Shown here piece after piece: positions 38,337-49,137 of a stretch of 64,000 nucleotides of DNA. Every line of letters starts with the position of its first letter. The stretch's first letter is position 1. The position numbers and the translations under genes are program-made. The notes below the pieces were generated by a model, which was given only the letters and a program-made list of their open reading frames with translations, made no database searches and was not told where the DNA came from. Origin of the DNA: Streptomyces sp. NBC_01244 (GTDB lineage Bacteria > Actinomycetota > Actinomycetes > Streptomycetales > Streptomycetaceae); the NCBI RefSeq assembly GCF_035987325.1, contig NZ_CP108488.1, forward strand, positions 3,348,001 through 3,412,000, in the 5' to 3' direction.

Positions 38337-39422
38337 TCACCCCTGCTTGTTCAGGGAGACATCGGGGCCGGGCGCGTCGCCTACGGCTGTGTTACTACCC
38401 AGAGTACGCGCCCGTGACCTCCCCGGTTCCCGAGCCGGCCCCCCGAACAGCACCTTCCGCACGTCGTCCCGCACCTCGCGCACCGCGAGGCGGGAGGTCT
38501 GCCACAGTGCGCGCAGGGTGTGGCCGACGGGAGCGATCGCCTGCCGGTGCACCGACCGGGCGCCCCGGCGGCCGACGGCCCACCCGGCGCGCAGGGCGTT
38601 CCCGACCGGGGTGACCACGTGCCGGCGCAGCCATCCGGCGGGCCGCACGACGGCCCATCGCCACAGCCACACGAGCCCGCGCCCGAGTGCGCGGCTCACC
38701 CGCCCCGCGAGGTGCCAGGCCCCGGCGAGCAGCTGCCAGAGCGGCACGAGCAGGTACGTCCACAGCCCCCGACCGACCGGCGCCAGCAGGTACCGCCACG
38801 CCCCCACCAGCACGGGCCGCACGAGATACCGCCACAGCGCGACCCACGGCCAGACGAAGAGCGCCTTCGCCAGCCAGGCCGCACCGGCCGCGAACCCCCG
38901 GGCCAGCCACCGCAGTCCGTGCCCGGCGGGGGTGAGGACGTACCGGTAGAGCGCGCCGACCGGCAGCACGAGCAGGTACCGGACGGCGCCCGCCAGCAGC
39001 CGGGCGATGCCCCGGCCTGCGGGCAGCAGCCCGTACTCCCAGAGCGGGACCAGCAGGTACCGCCGGATCCCCACACCGGCGGGCCGCAGCAGATACCTGT
39101 ACGCGGCCTGCCCCACCGGGAACACGACGTACCGCCAGAGAGCCGCCCAGGGCCAGTAGAAGACCAGCTTGAACAGGGCCCCGATCAGCCAGCCGGTTCC
39201 CCGCAGCACCGGCAGCACGGCCCGATCGTAGAACCAGCGCAACCCCTGCCCCAGCGGCCCCAGGACGCTCCGGTTCAGCATCCGCGCGAAGGCGACGAGC
39301 AGATCCCAGACCACCCGCAGGGGCAGCACGACCAGCACCGCCACGATCTTCACGGGAATCCGCACGACCCCCACCAGGCAGCCGTCCCCCTGCGGCGCCG
39401 GCAGCGCCTTCTCCAGTTCCAT
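38337..39422 (-). CDS. Aromatic-repeat (RYLL-P-V-G) membrane-associated protein
   Basis: 361 residues of unrecognised family. The body (about 85-240) is a tandem repeat in which an aromatic-Arg-Tyr triplet starts a hydrophobic segment ending in Pro-x-Gly: WRYVVFPVG, YRYLLRPAG, RRYLLVPLW, VRYLLVLPVG, YRYVLTPAG, WRYLVRPV, WRYLLAPVG and WTYLLVPLW. Each segment is amphipathic with Arg at one end, which suggests membrane-surface or in-plane helices. The N-terminus has hydrophobic helices (IPVKIVAVLVVLPLRVVWDLLVAF), and the C-terminus is basic. The composition is Trp/Arg/Leu-rich and codon use matches the neighbours. A role in membrane association is inference. Confidence 0.75.
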   Translation of the reverse strand: MELEKALPAPQGDGCLVGVVRIPVKIVAVLVVLPLRVVWDLLVAFARMLNRSVLGPLGQGLRWFYDRAVLPVLRGTGWLIGALFKLVFYWPWAALWRYVVFPVGQAAYRYLLRPAGVGIRRYLLVPLWEYGLLPAGRGIARLLAGAVRYLLVLPVGALYRYVLTPAGHGLRWLARGFAAGAAWLAKALFVWPWVALWRYLVRPVLVGAWRYLLAPVGRGLWTYLLVPLWQLLAGAWHLAGRVSRALGRGLVWLWRWAVVRPAGWLRRHVVTPVGNALRAGWAVGRRGARSVHRQAIAPVGHTLRALWQTSRLAVREVRDDVRKVLFGGPAREPGRSRARTLGSNTAVGDAPGPDVSLNKQG

Positions 39423-39473
39423 ACCGCTAAGGACACACCACGGCCCGAGACCGTTGCGCCAAAGGGCCGTCCG

Positions 39474-39899
39474 TCAGTCGATGGAGCCCGGCTCCGCTAG
39501 CCACTGCGCACTGAGCTCAATGGCTCCTGCGATCGTGTCGAAGTCACGGTCGTAGTGCAGCACCGTGAGTCCGTGTGCCCGCGCAGTCACGGCGACCAGC
39601 AGGTCGATCCCGCTGGCAGAACGACGGGCGCCCCGGTGCACCAAGGTCTCTTGCAGGTCCAGGATCTGTTGCCAGCCGTCTTCGGGCACGGGCCGCCACC
39701 CGAACAGGTCCCGCAACTGGCTCTTGGTCCGCTTGTAGTCCTGCACCGAGCGCGCCGAGAAGAGCATCTCGAACTCGGTCGGCTCACACAACGAGATGCG
39801 TCCGGCCTTGAGGGTCTCGACCCAGCCGTCACGGACCCCCGGCCGAAGAATCCGGCCTGCCGCGGATTTATCGATCAAGAAGTGTTGCTGCGCGACCAT
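39474..39899 (-). CDS. PIN-domain ribonuclease toxin (VapC-like)
   Basis: 141 residues. FLIDKSAAGRI (first acidic site), EPTEFEMLFSARS (Glu), SGIDLLVAVTARAHG (Asp/Asp region) and VLHYDRDFDTIAGA (last acidic site) follow the PIN order of metal-binding residues. VapC toxins cleave RNA, often tRNA. The start overlaps the VapB-like stop by one base (TGATG). It is the distal gene of the pair. Confidence 0.88.
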   Translation of the reverse strand: MVAQQHFLIDKSAAGRILRPGVRDGWVETLKAGRISLCEPTEFEMLFSARSVQDYKRTKSQLRDLFGWRPVPEDGWQQILDLQETLVHRGARRSASGIDLLVAVTARAHGLTVLHYDRDFDTIAGAIELSAQWLAEPGSID

Positions 39900-40117
39900 C
39901 AGTGCCAGGCCTCGTCTTCGAAGCCCGGCTCGGTGAGCGCGTCGAACGCACCCTCATCGGCGAGCGCGATGAGCTGCACCAGCGCACGTTCACGACGGAG
40001 CCGTGCCCCTATTTCCTCCAGCGCCGCGTTGACCGTGTCCTTCTTGGTCGTGGTCCCGAGGGCTTCCATCGCGAGCGCGAGGGCTTCCTCGTTGATGTCG
40101 ATCACGGTCTTGGCCAT
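39899..40117 (-). CDS. VapB-type antitoxin
   Basis: 72 residues from the ATG with GGAGG upstream: MAKTVIDINEEALALAMEAL, GTTTKKDTVNAALEEIGARL (ribbon-helix-helix), then an acidic tail that ends in EDEAWH, the part expected to block the toxin. Coupled to vapC by TGATG. It is expected to autorepress through the inverted repeat upstream. Confidence 0.88.
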   Translation of the reverse strand: MAKTVIDINEEALALAMEALGTTTKKDTVNAALEEIGARLRRERALVQLIALADEGAFDALTEPGFEDEAWH

Positions 40118-40185
40118 ACCGGCCACCTCCTGGCAGCGAGTCCGGAGTATTCCCCCAGGCACCCTTCAAGGATATCCGCAGGCGT

Positions 40186-40214
40186 CAACCGCAGGAACGA
40201 TTATCCGGCGGTTG
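40186..40214 (-). promoter_or_regulatory. Inverted repeat upstream of vapB, possible operator
   Basis: CAACCGC (40186-40192) faces GCGGTTG (40208-40214) across 15 bp, about 70 nt upstream of the vapB start. A TTGACG hexamer (minus strand) starts within it. Type II antitoxins usually bind such palindromes; no binding is shown here. Confidence 0.4.
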
Positions 40215-40216
40215 AA

Positions 40217-40256
40217 TGTATATGCCCCCCACCGTTCCCGGTGGGGGGCATATACA
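40217..40256 (-). terminator. Perfect 18-bp hairpin after the radical-SAM gene
   Basis: TGTATATGCCCCCCACCG faces its exact complement across TTCC. It lies 28 nt past the radical-SAM stop and 60 nt before the vapB promoter region, so it isolates the toxin-antitoxin pair from upstream transcription. No T-run follows on the minus strand, only an A/T-rich TATACA end. Confidence 0.7.
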
Positions 40257-40284
40257 GGGGCGGCCGGACGGCCTCAGCCGAAGG

Positions 40285-42207
<1,923 letters not shown>

Positions 42208-42283
42208 CACGCGACTTTCGTGAAGCGGGCAGGGGGCGACTCTCAAGCGTACCCCGGGGCCCGGAGCACCCCCGCCCGCAAGA

Positions 42284-43810
42284 TCAGCCGCGCACCGCCG
42301 CCGCCGGCCCCTCGGTCGCCGCCCACACCTGTGGCAGCTCCCGCTCGCGGCGCTCGGCCAGGGCCTCCTCGCGGGCGTAGAGCACGCCCCAGGTGAAGGC
42401 CGATTCCCCGGCGCCCGCCGCCTGGATCGCCAGTCCGCGCAGGGCTTCCCGGGCGACGACCCCGTCCTGGTGGTCGCCGAGCAGACTCTGGACGGCCTTC
42501 ACCGCCTTGGCCAGCTTGCGCGCGGGTTTGCCGAGGGCCGGGGCCGCCGCCTCGGCCGCGTACCGCGTGCGCTTCGCGGCCTTGCGGGCCTCGTGCAGGG
42601 CCAGGTCGCGGCCTTCGCCCGGGTCCATGGACAGAGCGCCCCCGACGCGGCCGGCGAGGCGTTCGTAGTCCGCGAGGACCGCTGCGGGCAGGGCCGACTC
42701 GGCGGGCCGGGCCGCGGCCTTCAGCAGGGGCGGGTCGGCCAGCAGCGCGTCGAGGGCGTCGAGCAGGGCGAGGTGGCGCCGGCTGTCGAGCGCGGCCAGC
42801 GCCGCGCGGCGCGAGCCGGTGCGGCGGGCGACGTTCCAGATCTTGAGGCGGCCGCGGACCGGGCCCAGCACCAGGGTGCGCGGGAGTTCGTCGAGCCGGG
42901 TCTGGATCCGCTCCAGCAGTACTTCCTGGTCGCGGTCCACGCCGAGCTCGGCGGCGAGCCAGCGGAGCTCCTCGCCGATCGGGCCGGTCTCGGCGGGGTC
43001 CAGGACCCGGCGGTAGGTCTTGAAGGCGCTGCGCAGCCGCCGGGTGGCGACCCGCATCTGGTGGACGGAGTCGGGCAGGCCCCGGCGTACGGCGGGGTCC
43101 TGGGCGATGAGGGTGTCGCGCTGTTCGCGCAGGTACGCGAGCACGTGCGCGCCCACCGTGTCCCCGGCGGGGCCGGTGTCGGGGCCGGCCGGCCGGGCCG
43201 GGGGTTCCCCGCCGGTCTCGGTCAGCGCCCGGGCGAGCTTGGACGGGGCGTCGCTGACCCGGAGTCCGGCCTTGCGGAAGGTCTTCTCCACGGCGTCGAG
43301 CAGCGCCGGGTCGGCGCCGTCGGCGAGCTCGACCTCCACCTCGGTCCAGGCCGCGGTGGCGTCGGCGCGCTCGGCCCGCACGGCGTCGGTGGACAGCTCC
43401 GCGAGGAGGGCGCCGTCGGCGTCGAGGAGGTGGCTGAGCTTGCGCGAGGACAGGATCCTGACCTGCGGTTCCAGCGGGGTGTCGCGGATGCGGGAGCGCA
43501 GCAGTGCGGTCAGCGCGTCCGGGACGGTGTCGCCGAGGGGGGCGGTGATCTCGTCGCGCACGCCGGGGGCGACGGGCAGTTTGAGGTGCCAGCCGGCGTC
43601 CTTGCCGCCGGTGCGGCGGCGCAGGGTGAGCCCGTCGGCGGCGAGGCGCTGGTCGGGGGTGTCGTAGTAGACGGCGTCGAGCTCGGCCGTGCCCTGGTCG
43701 GTGACGGCCGCGATGGCGGCCGTGCCCGTCAGGTCGGGTACCCCGCGCCGTCCGGCCTTGGTGGTCCTGAACTCGAATTTGCGCTCGATCTCGCGCTTCG
43801 TGTCCGCCAT
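42284..43810 (-). CDS. CYTH and CHAD domain protein
   Basis: 508 residues. CYTH triphosphate-tunnel domain at 1-205 (REIERKFEF with its ExExK motif, ELDAVYYDTPDQRL, LTLRRRTGGKDAGWHLKLP). CHAD helical domain at about 220-500, rich in basic and His residues (VHQMRVATRRLRSAFKTYRRVL, RDLALHEARKAAKRTRYAAE). The combination binds polyphosphate or other polyanions and may act on triphosphates. TACGTT lies 6 nt before the ATG and no ribosome-binding site, so the mRNA is probably leaderless. Confidence 0.94.
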   Translation of the reverse strand: MADTKREIERKFEFRTTKAGRRGVPDLTGTAAIAAVTDQGTAELDAVYYDTPDQRLAADGLTLRRRTGGKDAGWHLKLPVAPGVRDEITAPLGDTVPDALTALLRSRIRDTPLEPQVRILSSRKLSHLLDADGALLAELSTDAVRAERADATAAWTEVEVELADGADPALLDAVEKTFRKAGLRVSDAPSKLARALTETGGEPPARPAGPDTGPAGDTVGAHVLAYLREQRDTLIAQDPAVRRGLPDSVHQMRVATRRLRSAFKTYRRVLDPAETGPIGEELRWLAAELGVDRDQEVLLERIQTRLDELPRTLVLGPVRGRLKIWNVARRTGSRRAALAALDSRRHLALLDALDALLADPPLLKAAARPAESALPAAVLADYERLAGRVGGALSMDPGEGRDLALHEARKAAKRTRYAAEAAAPALGKPARKLAKAVKAVQSLLGDHQDGVVAREALRGLAIQAAGAGESAFTWGVLYAREEALAERRERELPQVWAATEGPAAAVRG

Positions 43811-43816
43811 GGATCG

Positions 43817-43822
43817 AACGTA
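43817..43822 (-). promoter_or_regulatory. Candidate -10 box of CYTH/CHAD gene (leaderless)
   Basis: TACGTT on the minus strand, 6 nt before ATG at 43810; no ribosome-binding site. Confidence 0.35.
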
Positions 43823-43969
43823 GTCCTGAACGGAACGCGGCGGGAAGGGAAACGGCGGGTGCGGCGGAAAACGGGCCCGGGAACCGACGGATCAAGCCGA
43901 CCCGGACGGCCCTGGGCCGACGCGATCTCCAAGCCGCCCCGCCCCGCCCCGGGCCGCCCCCGCGTCGCG

Positions 43970-45172
43970 TCAAGCCGACAGCGGCCGCTGCACCCTGATC
44001 GACTGGAGCAGCCCGATGGCCACCCATACGGCGAACATCGAGGATCCTCCGTAGGACACGAACGGCAGCGGGAGCCCGGCCACGGGCATGATCCCGAGGG
44101 TCATGCCGATGTTCTCGAAGGCCTGGAAGGCGAACCAGGCGATGATTCCGGCGCACACGATCGTGCCGTACAGCTCGGTCGTCTCGCGGGCGATCATGCA
44201 GGCGCGCCACAGGATGACCCCGAGCAGCACCAGGATCAGCCCGGCTCCGACGAAGCCCAGCTCCTCCCCCGCCACCGTGAAGACGAAGTCGGTCTGCTGT
44301 TCCGGCACGAACTGGCCGGTGGTCTGCGAGCCCTTGAAGAGCCCGGAGCCGGTCAGGCCGCCGGAGCCGATGGCGATGCGCGCCTGGTTGGTGTTGTAGC
44401 CGACGCCGGCCGGGTCGAGCTCGGGGTTGGCGAAGGCCGCGAAGCGGTTGATCTGGTACTCGTCGAGGACGCCGAGCTGCCAGATCAGGATGGCCCCGCC
44501 GGCGCCCGAGCCGAGCAGGCCCAGGACCCAGCGGTTGGAGGCGCCGGAGGCCAGCAGGACGCCGAGCACGATGACGACCATGACCATGACGGAGCCGAGG
44601 TCGGGCATCAGCATGATGATGCCCATGGGGAAGGCGGCCAGGCAGAGCGCCTTGACGACGGTGCGGTGGTCGGGGTGGGCGAGGTCTCCCGCGTCCACCC
44701 GGGTGGCCAGCAGCATCGCCATGACCAGGATGATCGTGATCTTGACGAATTCGGAGGGCTGGAGCGAGAAGCCGCCGCCGACCACGATCCAGGCGTGGGC
44801 GCCGTTGATGGTGGCGCCGAGCGGGGTGAGCACGGCGAGGATCAGGACGACGGAGAGCCCGTAGAGGATCGGTACGGCGCCGCGCAGGGTGCGGTGGCCG
44901 AGCCAGATGGTGCCGATCATCAGCACGAGGCCGATGCCGGTGTTCATGGCGTGCCGGAAGAGGAAGTAGTACGGGTCCCCGTTGTTCAGCGAGGTCCGGT
45001 TGCGGGTCGCCGACCACACCAGCAGGGCGCCGATGAGGGAGAGGGCGAGCGCCGAGAGGAGTATCGGCCAGTCGAGCCGGCGCACCACGGAGTCGCGGGC
45101 GGTGAGTTTGGCCATCGCTCCCCGCTGCTCCGGCGCGTACCGGGCCACGGAGAATTTGTTGGCGGTCTGCAT
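43970..45172 (-). CDS. rodA: RodA, SEDS-family peptidoglycan polymerase
   Basis: 400 residues with about ten membrane helices. GLVLMIGTIWLGHRTL, VGGGFSLQPSEFVKITIILVMAMLLA (the SEDS QPSEFVK motif) and LPLPFVSYGGSSMFA are diagnostic. SEDS proteins polymerise lipid II with a cognate class-B PBP, here encoded immediately upstream with a 15-bp gap. A cytoplasmic N-terminus of about 30 residues. In Streptomyces this set serves spore-wall synthesis and is less critical for tip growth. Confidence 0.96.
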   Translation of the reverse strand: MQTANKFSVARYAPEQRGAMAKLTARDSVVRRLDWPILLSALALSLIGALLVWSATRNRTSLNNGDPYYFLFRHAMNTGIGLVLMIGTIWLGHRTLRGAVPILYGLSVVLILAVLTPLGATINGAHAWIVVGGGFSLQPSEFVKITIILVMAMLLATRVDAGDLAHPDHRTVVKALCLAAFPMGIIMLMPDLGSVMVMVVIVLGVLLASGASNRWVLGLLGSGAGGAILIWQLGVLDEYQINRFAAFANPELDPAGVGYNTNQARIAIGSGGLTGSGLFKGSQTTGQFVPEQQTDFVFTVAGEELGFVGAGLILVLLGVILWRACMIARETTELYGTIVCAGIIAWFAFQAFENIGMTLGIMPVAGLPLPFVSYGGSSMFAVWVAIGLLQSIRVQRPLSA

Positions 45173-45187
45173 GTCGGTCCTCGGTAC

Positions 45188-47368
45188 TCAGTCGTGCTGC
45201 GCGGGGCGCTGGGCGGGCGGTCCGGCAAGCGCGGGCGGCGCCAGTTCTTCCGGGGACGGCGGTACGTACGGCCGGATCTCGGGGGAATCGATGCCGCCGT
45301 CGGGGCGGATCCTGGGCAGGTTCTTCTCCGGTCCCAGCAGGAGCGCCTTCTTCGGGTCCTGGTTGCCGGCCATGTCGAGGCCGTAGATGGCGTTGTAGAT
45401 GTTGCGGACCGCGGGGCCGGAGGCTCCGGAGCCGGTGCCTCCCTGGGAGATGGTCATGACGATGGTGAAGTCGTCGGTGTAGGTCGCCAGCCACGAGGTG
45501 GTCTGCTTGCCGTAGACCTGGGCGGTGCCGGTCTTGGCACGCATCGGGATCTTGTCCAGCGGCCAGCCGCCGAAGCGCCAGGCGGCGGTGCCGCCGGGCT
45601 CGACGACCATGCGCAGACCGTGGTCGAGGTCCTTGACCGTCTTGGCGTCGATCGGCAGCCTGCCGTGCGGCTTGGGCTTGATCATCTGGACGTGCTTGCC
45701 GTCGGCGCTGATCACGGCCTTGCCGACCGTGGGGTCGAAGAGGGTGCCCCCGTTGCTGATGGCGGCGTAGGCGGTTGCCATCTGGATGGGGGTGACGAGG
45801 ACGTCGCCCTGGCCGATGGCGAAGTTGATGCTGTCGTAGGCCTTGAGCTGGTTGCCTTCGAGGCAGCTCTCGTAGGCGATCTGCTCGACGTAGGTGCCGC
45901 CCTTCTTGCCCTGCTTGCACCAGGAGCCCTTGTTGGCCGCCCAGAAGCTCTGCTTCCACCCGCGGTCGGGGATGCGGCCGGTGACCTCGTTGGGCAGGTC
46001 GATCCCGGTCTCGGAGCCGAGGCCGAACTCGCGGGCGGTCCGGTAGAACCAGTCGTGGGCGTCCTTCTTGGGCTTGAGCCCGCCGTCGCGCTGCCACTCC
46101 TTGTGTCCGAGGGCGTAGAAGACGGTGTTGCAGGAGAACTTGAGGGCCTCGCCGAGGGTGATGGGGCCGTGCCCCTTGGACTCGAAGTTCGCGAAGCTCC
46201 GGTTGCCCATGCTGTAGGAGGCGCTGCAGTTGTACTTGTCGTCGAAGGCGTATCCGGCCCGGACGGCCGCGCTCGCCGACACCACCTTGAAGATGGAGCC
46301 CGCGGGGGCCTGGCCCTGGATGGCCCGGTTGAGCAGCGGGTAGTTGGAGGCATCGCTGGTGAGACTGGCGTAGTCCTTGGCGGCGATGCCGCCGACCCAG
46401 GCGTTGGGGTCGTAGTCGGGCTGGGAGGCCATGGCGACGACCCGGCCGGTCTTGGTCTCCATGACGACGACGGCGCCCGAGTCGCCCTCGTACTTGCGGC
46501 CGGTGATCTTGTCGGTCTCCTGGCGGACCGTCTTCATCGCCAGCTGGAGCTCGTACTCGGCGACGGACTGGACCCGGGCGTCGATGCTGGTGACGAGGGT
46601 GGACCCGGGCACACCCGCGTCGGACTCGGTCTGGTGCATGACCCGGCCGAGGTTGTCCACCTCGTAGGAGGTGACCATCGCCTTGCCGCGCAGGTACTTG
46701 TCGTACGTGCGCTCGATCCCGGAGCGGCCGACCTGATCGGAGCGCAGGTGTGGCGAGTCGGTGTCCTTGGCCTTCTGGATCTCCTCGTCGGTGACCGGCG
46801 AGAGGTAGCCGAGCACCTGCGAGGTGCGGGCCCCGCCGGGGGCCGGGTAGCGGCGGACGGCGACGGGCTCGGCGGTGATGCCCGGGAACTCCTCGGGGCG
46901 TTCGCGCAGCTGCAGCGCCTGCTGCGTGGTGGCGTCGAGGGTGATCGGGATCGGCTGGTACGGGGAGCCGTTCCAGCAGGGCGCCGGGGTCTGGGAGTCG
47001 CAGAGGCGGACCTTCTCCATGACCGCCTTGGGGGTCATGTCCAGGACGCCGGCGAGACGGGTCATGACGGCCTGGCCGCGGTCCTTCATCTTCATCAGCG
47101 CGGTGCGGCTGGTGGAGACGACCAGACGGGTCTCGTTGTCGGCGAGGGCGACGCCCCGGGCGTCGAGGATCGTCCCGCGCACGGCGGGCTGGACGACCCG
47201 CTGGACGTGGTTGCTCTTCGCCTCGTGGTAGTACTCGGCGCCGTTGCGGATCTGGAGGTACCAGAGCCGGCCGCCGAGGGTGAGGAACATCGAGCAGACG
47301 AGAACCTGGATGATCACGAGCCGGATCTGCACCCGGGAGGTACGGCCGGTCTCCGGAATGTTGGTCAC
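45188..47368 (-). CDS. mrdA: Class-B penicillin-binding protein 2
   Basis: 726 residues; DD-transpeptidase partner of RodA. An N-terminal membrane helix (RLVIIQVLVCSMFLTLGGRLW, about 14-34), a PBP dimerisation region (about 50-270) and a transpeptidase domain with SIFK (SxxK, near 356), SCN (SxN, near 409) and KTG (near 609: MRAKTGTAQVYG). The C-terminus is Pro-rich. Gap of 13 bp after mreD and 15 bp before rodA, so one operon. Beta-lactam target. Confidence 0.97.
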   Translation of the reverse strand: MTNIPETGRTSRVQIRLVIIQVLVCSMFLTLGGRLWYLQIRNGAEYYHEAKSNHVQRVVQPAVRGTILDARGVALADNETRLVVSTSRTALMKMKDRGQAVMTRLAGVLDMTPKAVMEKVRLCDSQTPAPCWNGSPYQPIPITLDATTQQALQLRERPEEFPGITAEPVAVRRYPAPGGARTSQVLGYLSPVTDEEIQKAKDTDSPHLRSDQVGRSGIERTYDKYLRGKAMVTSYEVDNLGRVMHQTESDAGVPGSTLVTSIDARVQSVAEYELQLAMKTVRQETDKITGRKYEGDSGAVVVMETKTGRVVAMASQPDYDPNAWVGGIAAKDYASLTSDASNYPLLNRAIQGQAPAGSIFKVVSASAAVRAGYAFDDKYNCSASYSMGNRSFANFESKGHGPITLGEALKFSCNTVFYALGHKEWQRDGGLKPKKDAHDWFYRTAREFGLGSETGIDLPNEVTGRIPDRGWKQSFWAANKGSWCKQGKKGGTYVEQIAYESCLEGNQLKAYDSINFAIGQGDVLVTPIQMATAYAAISNGGTLFDPTVGKAVISADGKHVQMIKPKPHGRLPIDAKTVKDLDHGLRMVVEPGGTAAWRFGGWPLDKIPMRAKTGTAQVYGKQTTSWLATYTDDFTIVMTISQGGTGSGASGPAVRNIYNAIYGLDMAGNQDPKKALLLGPEKNLPRIRPDGGIDSPEIRPYVPPSPEELAPPALAGPPAQRPAQHD

Positions 47369-47381
47369 GTGGACTCCTCCC

Positions 47382-48086
47382 TCACAGCTTCTTGACGCTC
47401 TTCACACCCTTGATTCCCTTGACGCCCTTTATCCGGCCGGCCCGGTTGGCCCGGCTGCGGGCCGTCTTCATCCGCAGGCCGCCGCGCTGGCTGCCGATCC
47501 GCAGCCCGGTGCCGCCGGCCAGCCAGCCGGAGGCGATGTCCTTGCCCGCGGGCGGGCCGCCGTTGGCCTCGACGGCCATCGGGTCGTTCTCCGCGCGGCG
47601 GGCCAGGGCCATGATGAACGGCACGGTGAAGGGGGCGAGCAGCAGGTCGTAGAGGACCGCGGTGAACAGCAGTCCGGTCAGCCCCACGTGGCGGGCGGCG
47701 GTGTCGCCGACCAGGGCCCCGACGCTCGCGTAGAGCAGGGTGGAGGCGAAGGCGGCGCCGACGACGGTGAGCATCGGGCCCCAGGCGGAGCGGAACCGCC
47801 CGGTGTCGGGGCGGACCAGGCCGGCGACGTAGCCGATGAGGCACAGCACGAGCGCGTAGCGGCCGGCGGCGTGGTCGGCGGGCGGGGCCAGGTCGGTGAG
47901 GAGGCCGGCGGCGAAGCCGATGAGGGCGCCGCTGACGCACCCGTACACCAGGGCGAGGGCGACGACCGTGAGGAGGACCAGGTCGGGGACGGCTCCGGGG
48001 AGTTGGAGGCGGCCCAGGATGGAGACCTGGACGACGAGGGCGACCACGACGAGCGTGCCCGAGAGCAGGATCCGGTTGAAACGCAT
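47382..48086 (-). CDS. mreD: MreD rod-shape protein with basic C-terminal tail
   Basis: 234 residues, five or six membrane helices (LLSGTLVVVALVVQVSILG, LVLLTVVALALVYGCVSGALIGF, ALVLCLIGYVAGLV, LFTAVLYDLLLAPFTVPFIMALA). After the last helix comes a 70-residue cytosolic tail rich in Lys/Arg ending in GVKGIKGVKSVKKL, a near repeat of IKGVK. MreD holds MreC and RodA at the membrane. 12-bp gap after mreC. Confidence 0.94.
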   Translation of the reverse strand: MRFNRILLSGTLVVVALVVQVSILGRLQLPGAVPDLVLLTVVALALVYGCVSGALIGFAAGLLTDLAPPADHAAGRYALVLCLIGYVAGLVRPDTGRFRSAWGPMLTVVGAAFASTLLYASVGALVGDTAARHVGLTGLLFTAVLYDLLLAPFTVPFIMALARRAENDPMAVEANGGPPAGKDIASGWLAGGTGLRIGSQRGGLRMKTARSRANRAGRIKGVKGIKGVKSVKKL

Positions 48087-48098
48087 GATGATCGGCTC

Positions 48099-49070
48099 CT
48101 AGTCCTCGGCCGGCTTGCCGGACGCGGACGCGCCGGGCGACGGGGTGACCGTGACGGTGACCGTCGGGGTGGGCTTGGGCGCCTCGGGCTTGGGCGGCAG
48201 GACGGCGTCGCGCGGGTCCTCGCGCGGGGGCATGACCACGACGCCGACGATGTCCAGGCGGGAGAAGCCGACGAAGGGGCGGACCCAGATGGTGCGGGTC
48301 AGGTCGCCGCGCGAGGGGTCGACCTTGATCACCTCGCCGATCGGGACGCCGGGCACGAAGGGCTTGTTGCCGCGCGAGCCGAAGGTGACGAGCCGGTCGC
48401 CTGTGTTGATCTTGGCCTTGCCGTTGAGCATCTGCACGGAGAGCTCCCGGTCGCCCTGGCCGGTGGCGAAGCCGAGTTCGCCGGTCTTCTCCAGGCGCGT
48501 GCCGACGGTGAAGTCGGGATCGTTGGCGAGGACCACGGTGGCGGTGTCGGGGCCGACGGTGGCGACGCGGCCGACGAGGCCGTCCCCGTTGAGGACGGTC
48601 ATGTCGCGCTCGATGCCGTCCTTGCTGCCCGCGTCGATGGTGACGGTCCAGGAGAAGCCCTGGGCCGCTCCTATGGCGATGACCTCGGCACCCTTGATGC
48701 CGTACTGGCCCGCGCCCGCCCGCTTGAGCATCTCGTCGAGCTCGCGGATCCGGCTGCGGGTCTGGTCGTCGCTGCCGAGCTTGGCCTTGAGCGCCGCGTT
48801 CTCGCGCTCCAGCGTCGCGATGCGGTTGTGCCGCTCGCCGGAGTCCCGTACCGCCCCTATGGCGTTGGCGACCGGGTCGACCCCCTTCGCCACGCCCTTC
48901 TCGACCGGTCCGAAGACCGCTGCGGCGGCCTGTCGGGCACCGTCGACCGGAGACTCCTCACCCGTCCTGATGTCCACCGTGATCAAAGCGAACGCGATGG
49001 CGATCAGAAGCACCAGGAGCAGCCGGCTCTCTCGTGTGTCCCTCACGTGCGGCGGCCGTGCCTTCCTCAT
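48099..49070 (-). CDS. mreC: MreC rod-shape protein
   Basis: 323 residues. One membrane helix (LLLVLLIAIAFALITVDIRTG, about 17-37), a helical stretch (NRIATLERENAALKAKLG, coiled coil), the beta barrel domain at about 120-270 (VIAIGAAQGFSWTVTIDAGSKDGI, VGRVATVGPDTATVVLANDPDF) and a Pro/Thr tail. The start MRKARPPHVR is taken at 49070; a longer frame upstream lies in the terminator region. Links MreB to the periplasmic enzymes. Confidence 0.95.
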   Translation of the reverse strand: MRKARPPHVRDTRESRLLLVLLIAIAFALITVDIRTGEESPVDGARQAAAAVFGPVEKGVAKGVDPVANAIGAVRDSGERHNRIATLERENAALKAKLGSDDQTRSRIRELDEMLKRAGAGQYGIKGAEVIAIGAAQGFSWTVTIDAGSKDGIERDMTVLNGDGLVGRVATVGPDTATVVLANDPDFTVGTRLEKTGELGFATGQGDRELSVQMLNGKAKINTGDRLVTFGSRGNKPFVPGVPIGEVIKVDPSRGDLTRTIWVRPFVGFSRLDIVGVVVMPPREDPRDAVLPPKPEAPKPTPTVTVTVTPSPGASASGKPAED

Positions 49071-49137
49071 AGTTACCGTGCGGCGAAGCCGCTCTGGTGG
49101 AGCCGGGGCTCGCACCGGACCTTGCCTGTATATCAAC

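Noticed and set aside
39474..40117. A mobile element carrying the toxin-antitoxin pair
   Set aside because: No terminal repeats, integrase or transposase is seen, and base composition matches the neighbours. Insertion is inferred only from the broken gene neighbourhood.
42470..47395. A 1641-codon plus-strand frame opposite CYTH/CHAD, rodA and PBP2
   Set aside because: It is a shadow frame spanning four real genes and their gaps, with no domain and Gly/Val/Asp-rich composition.
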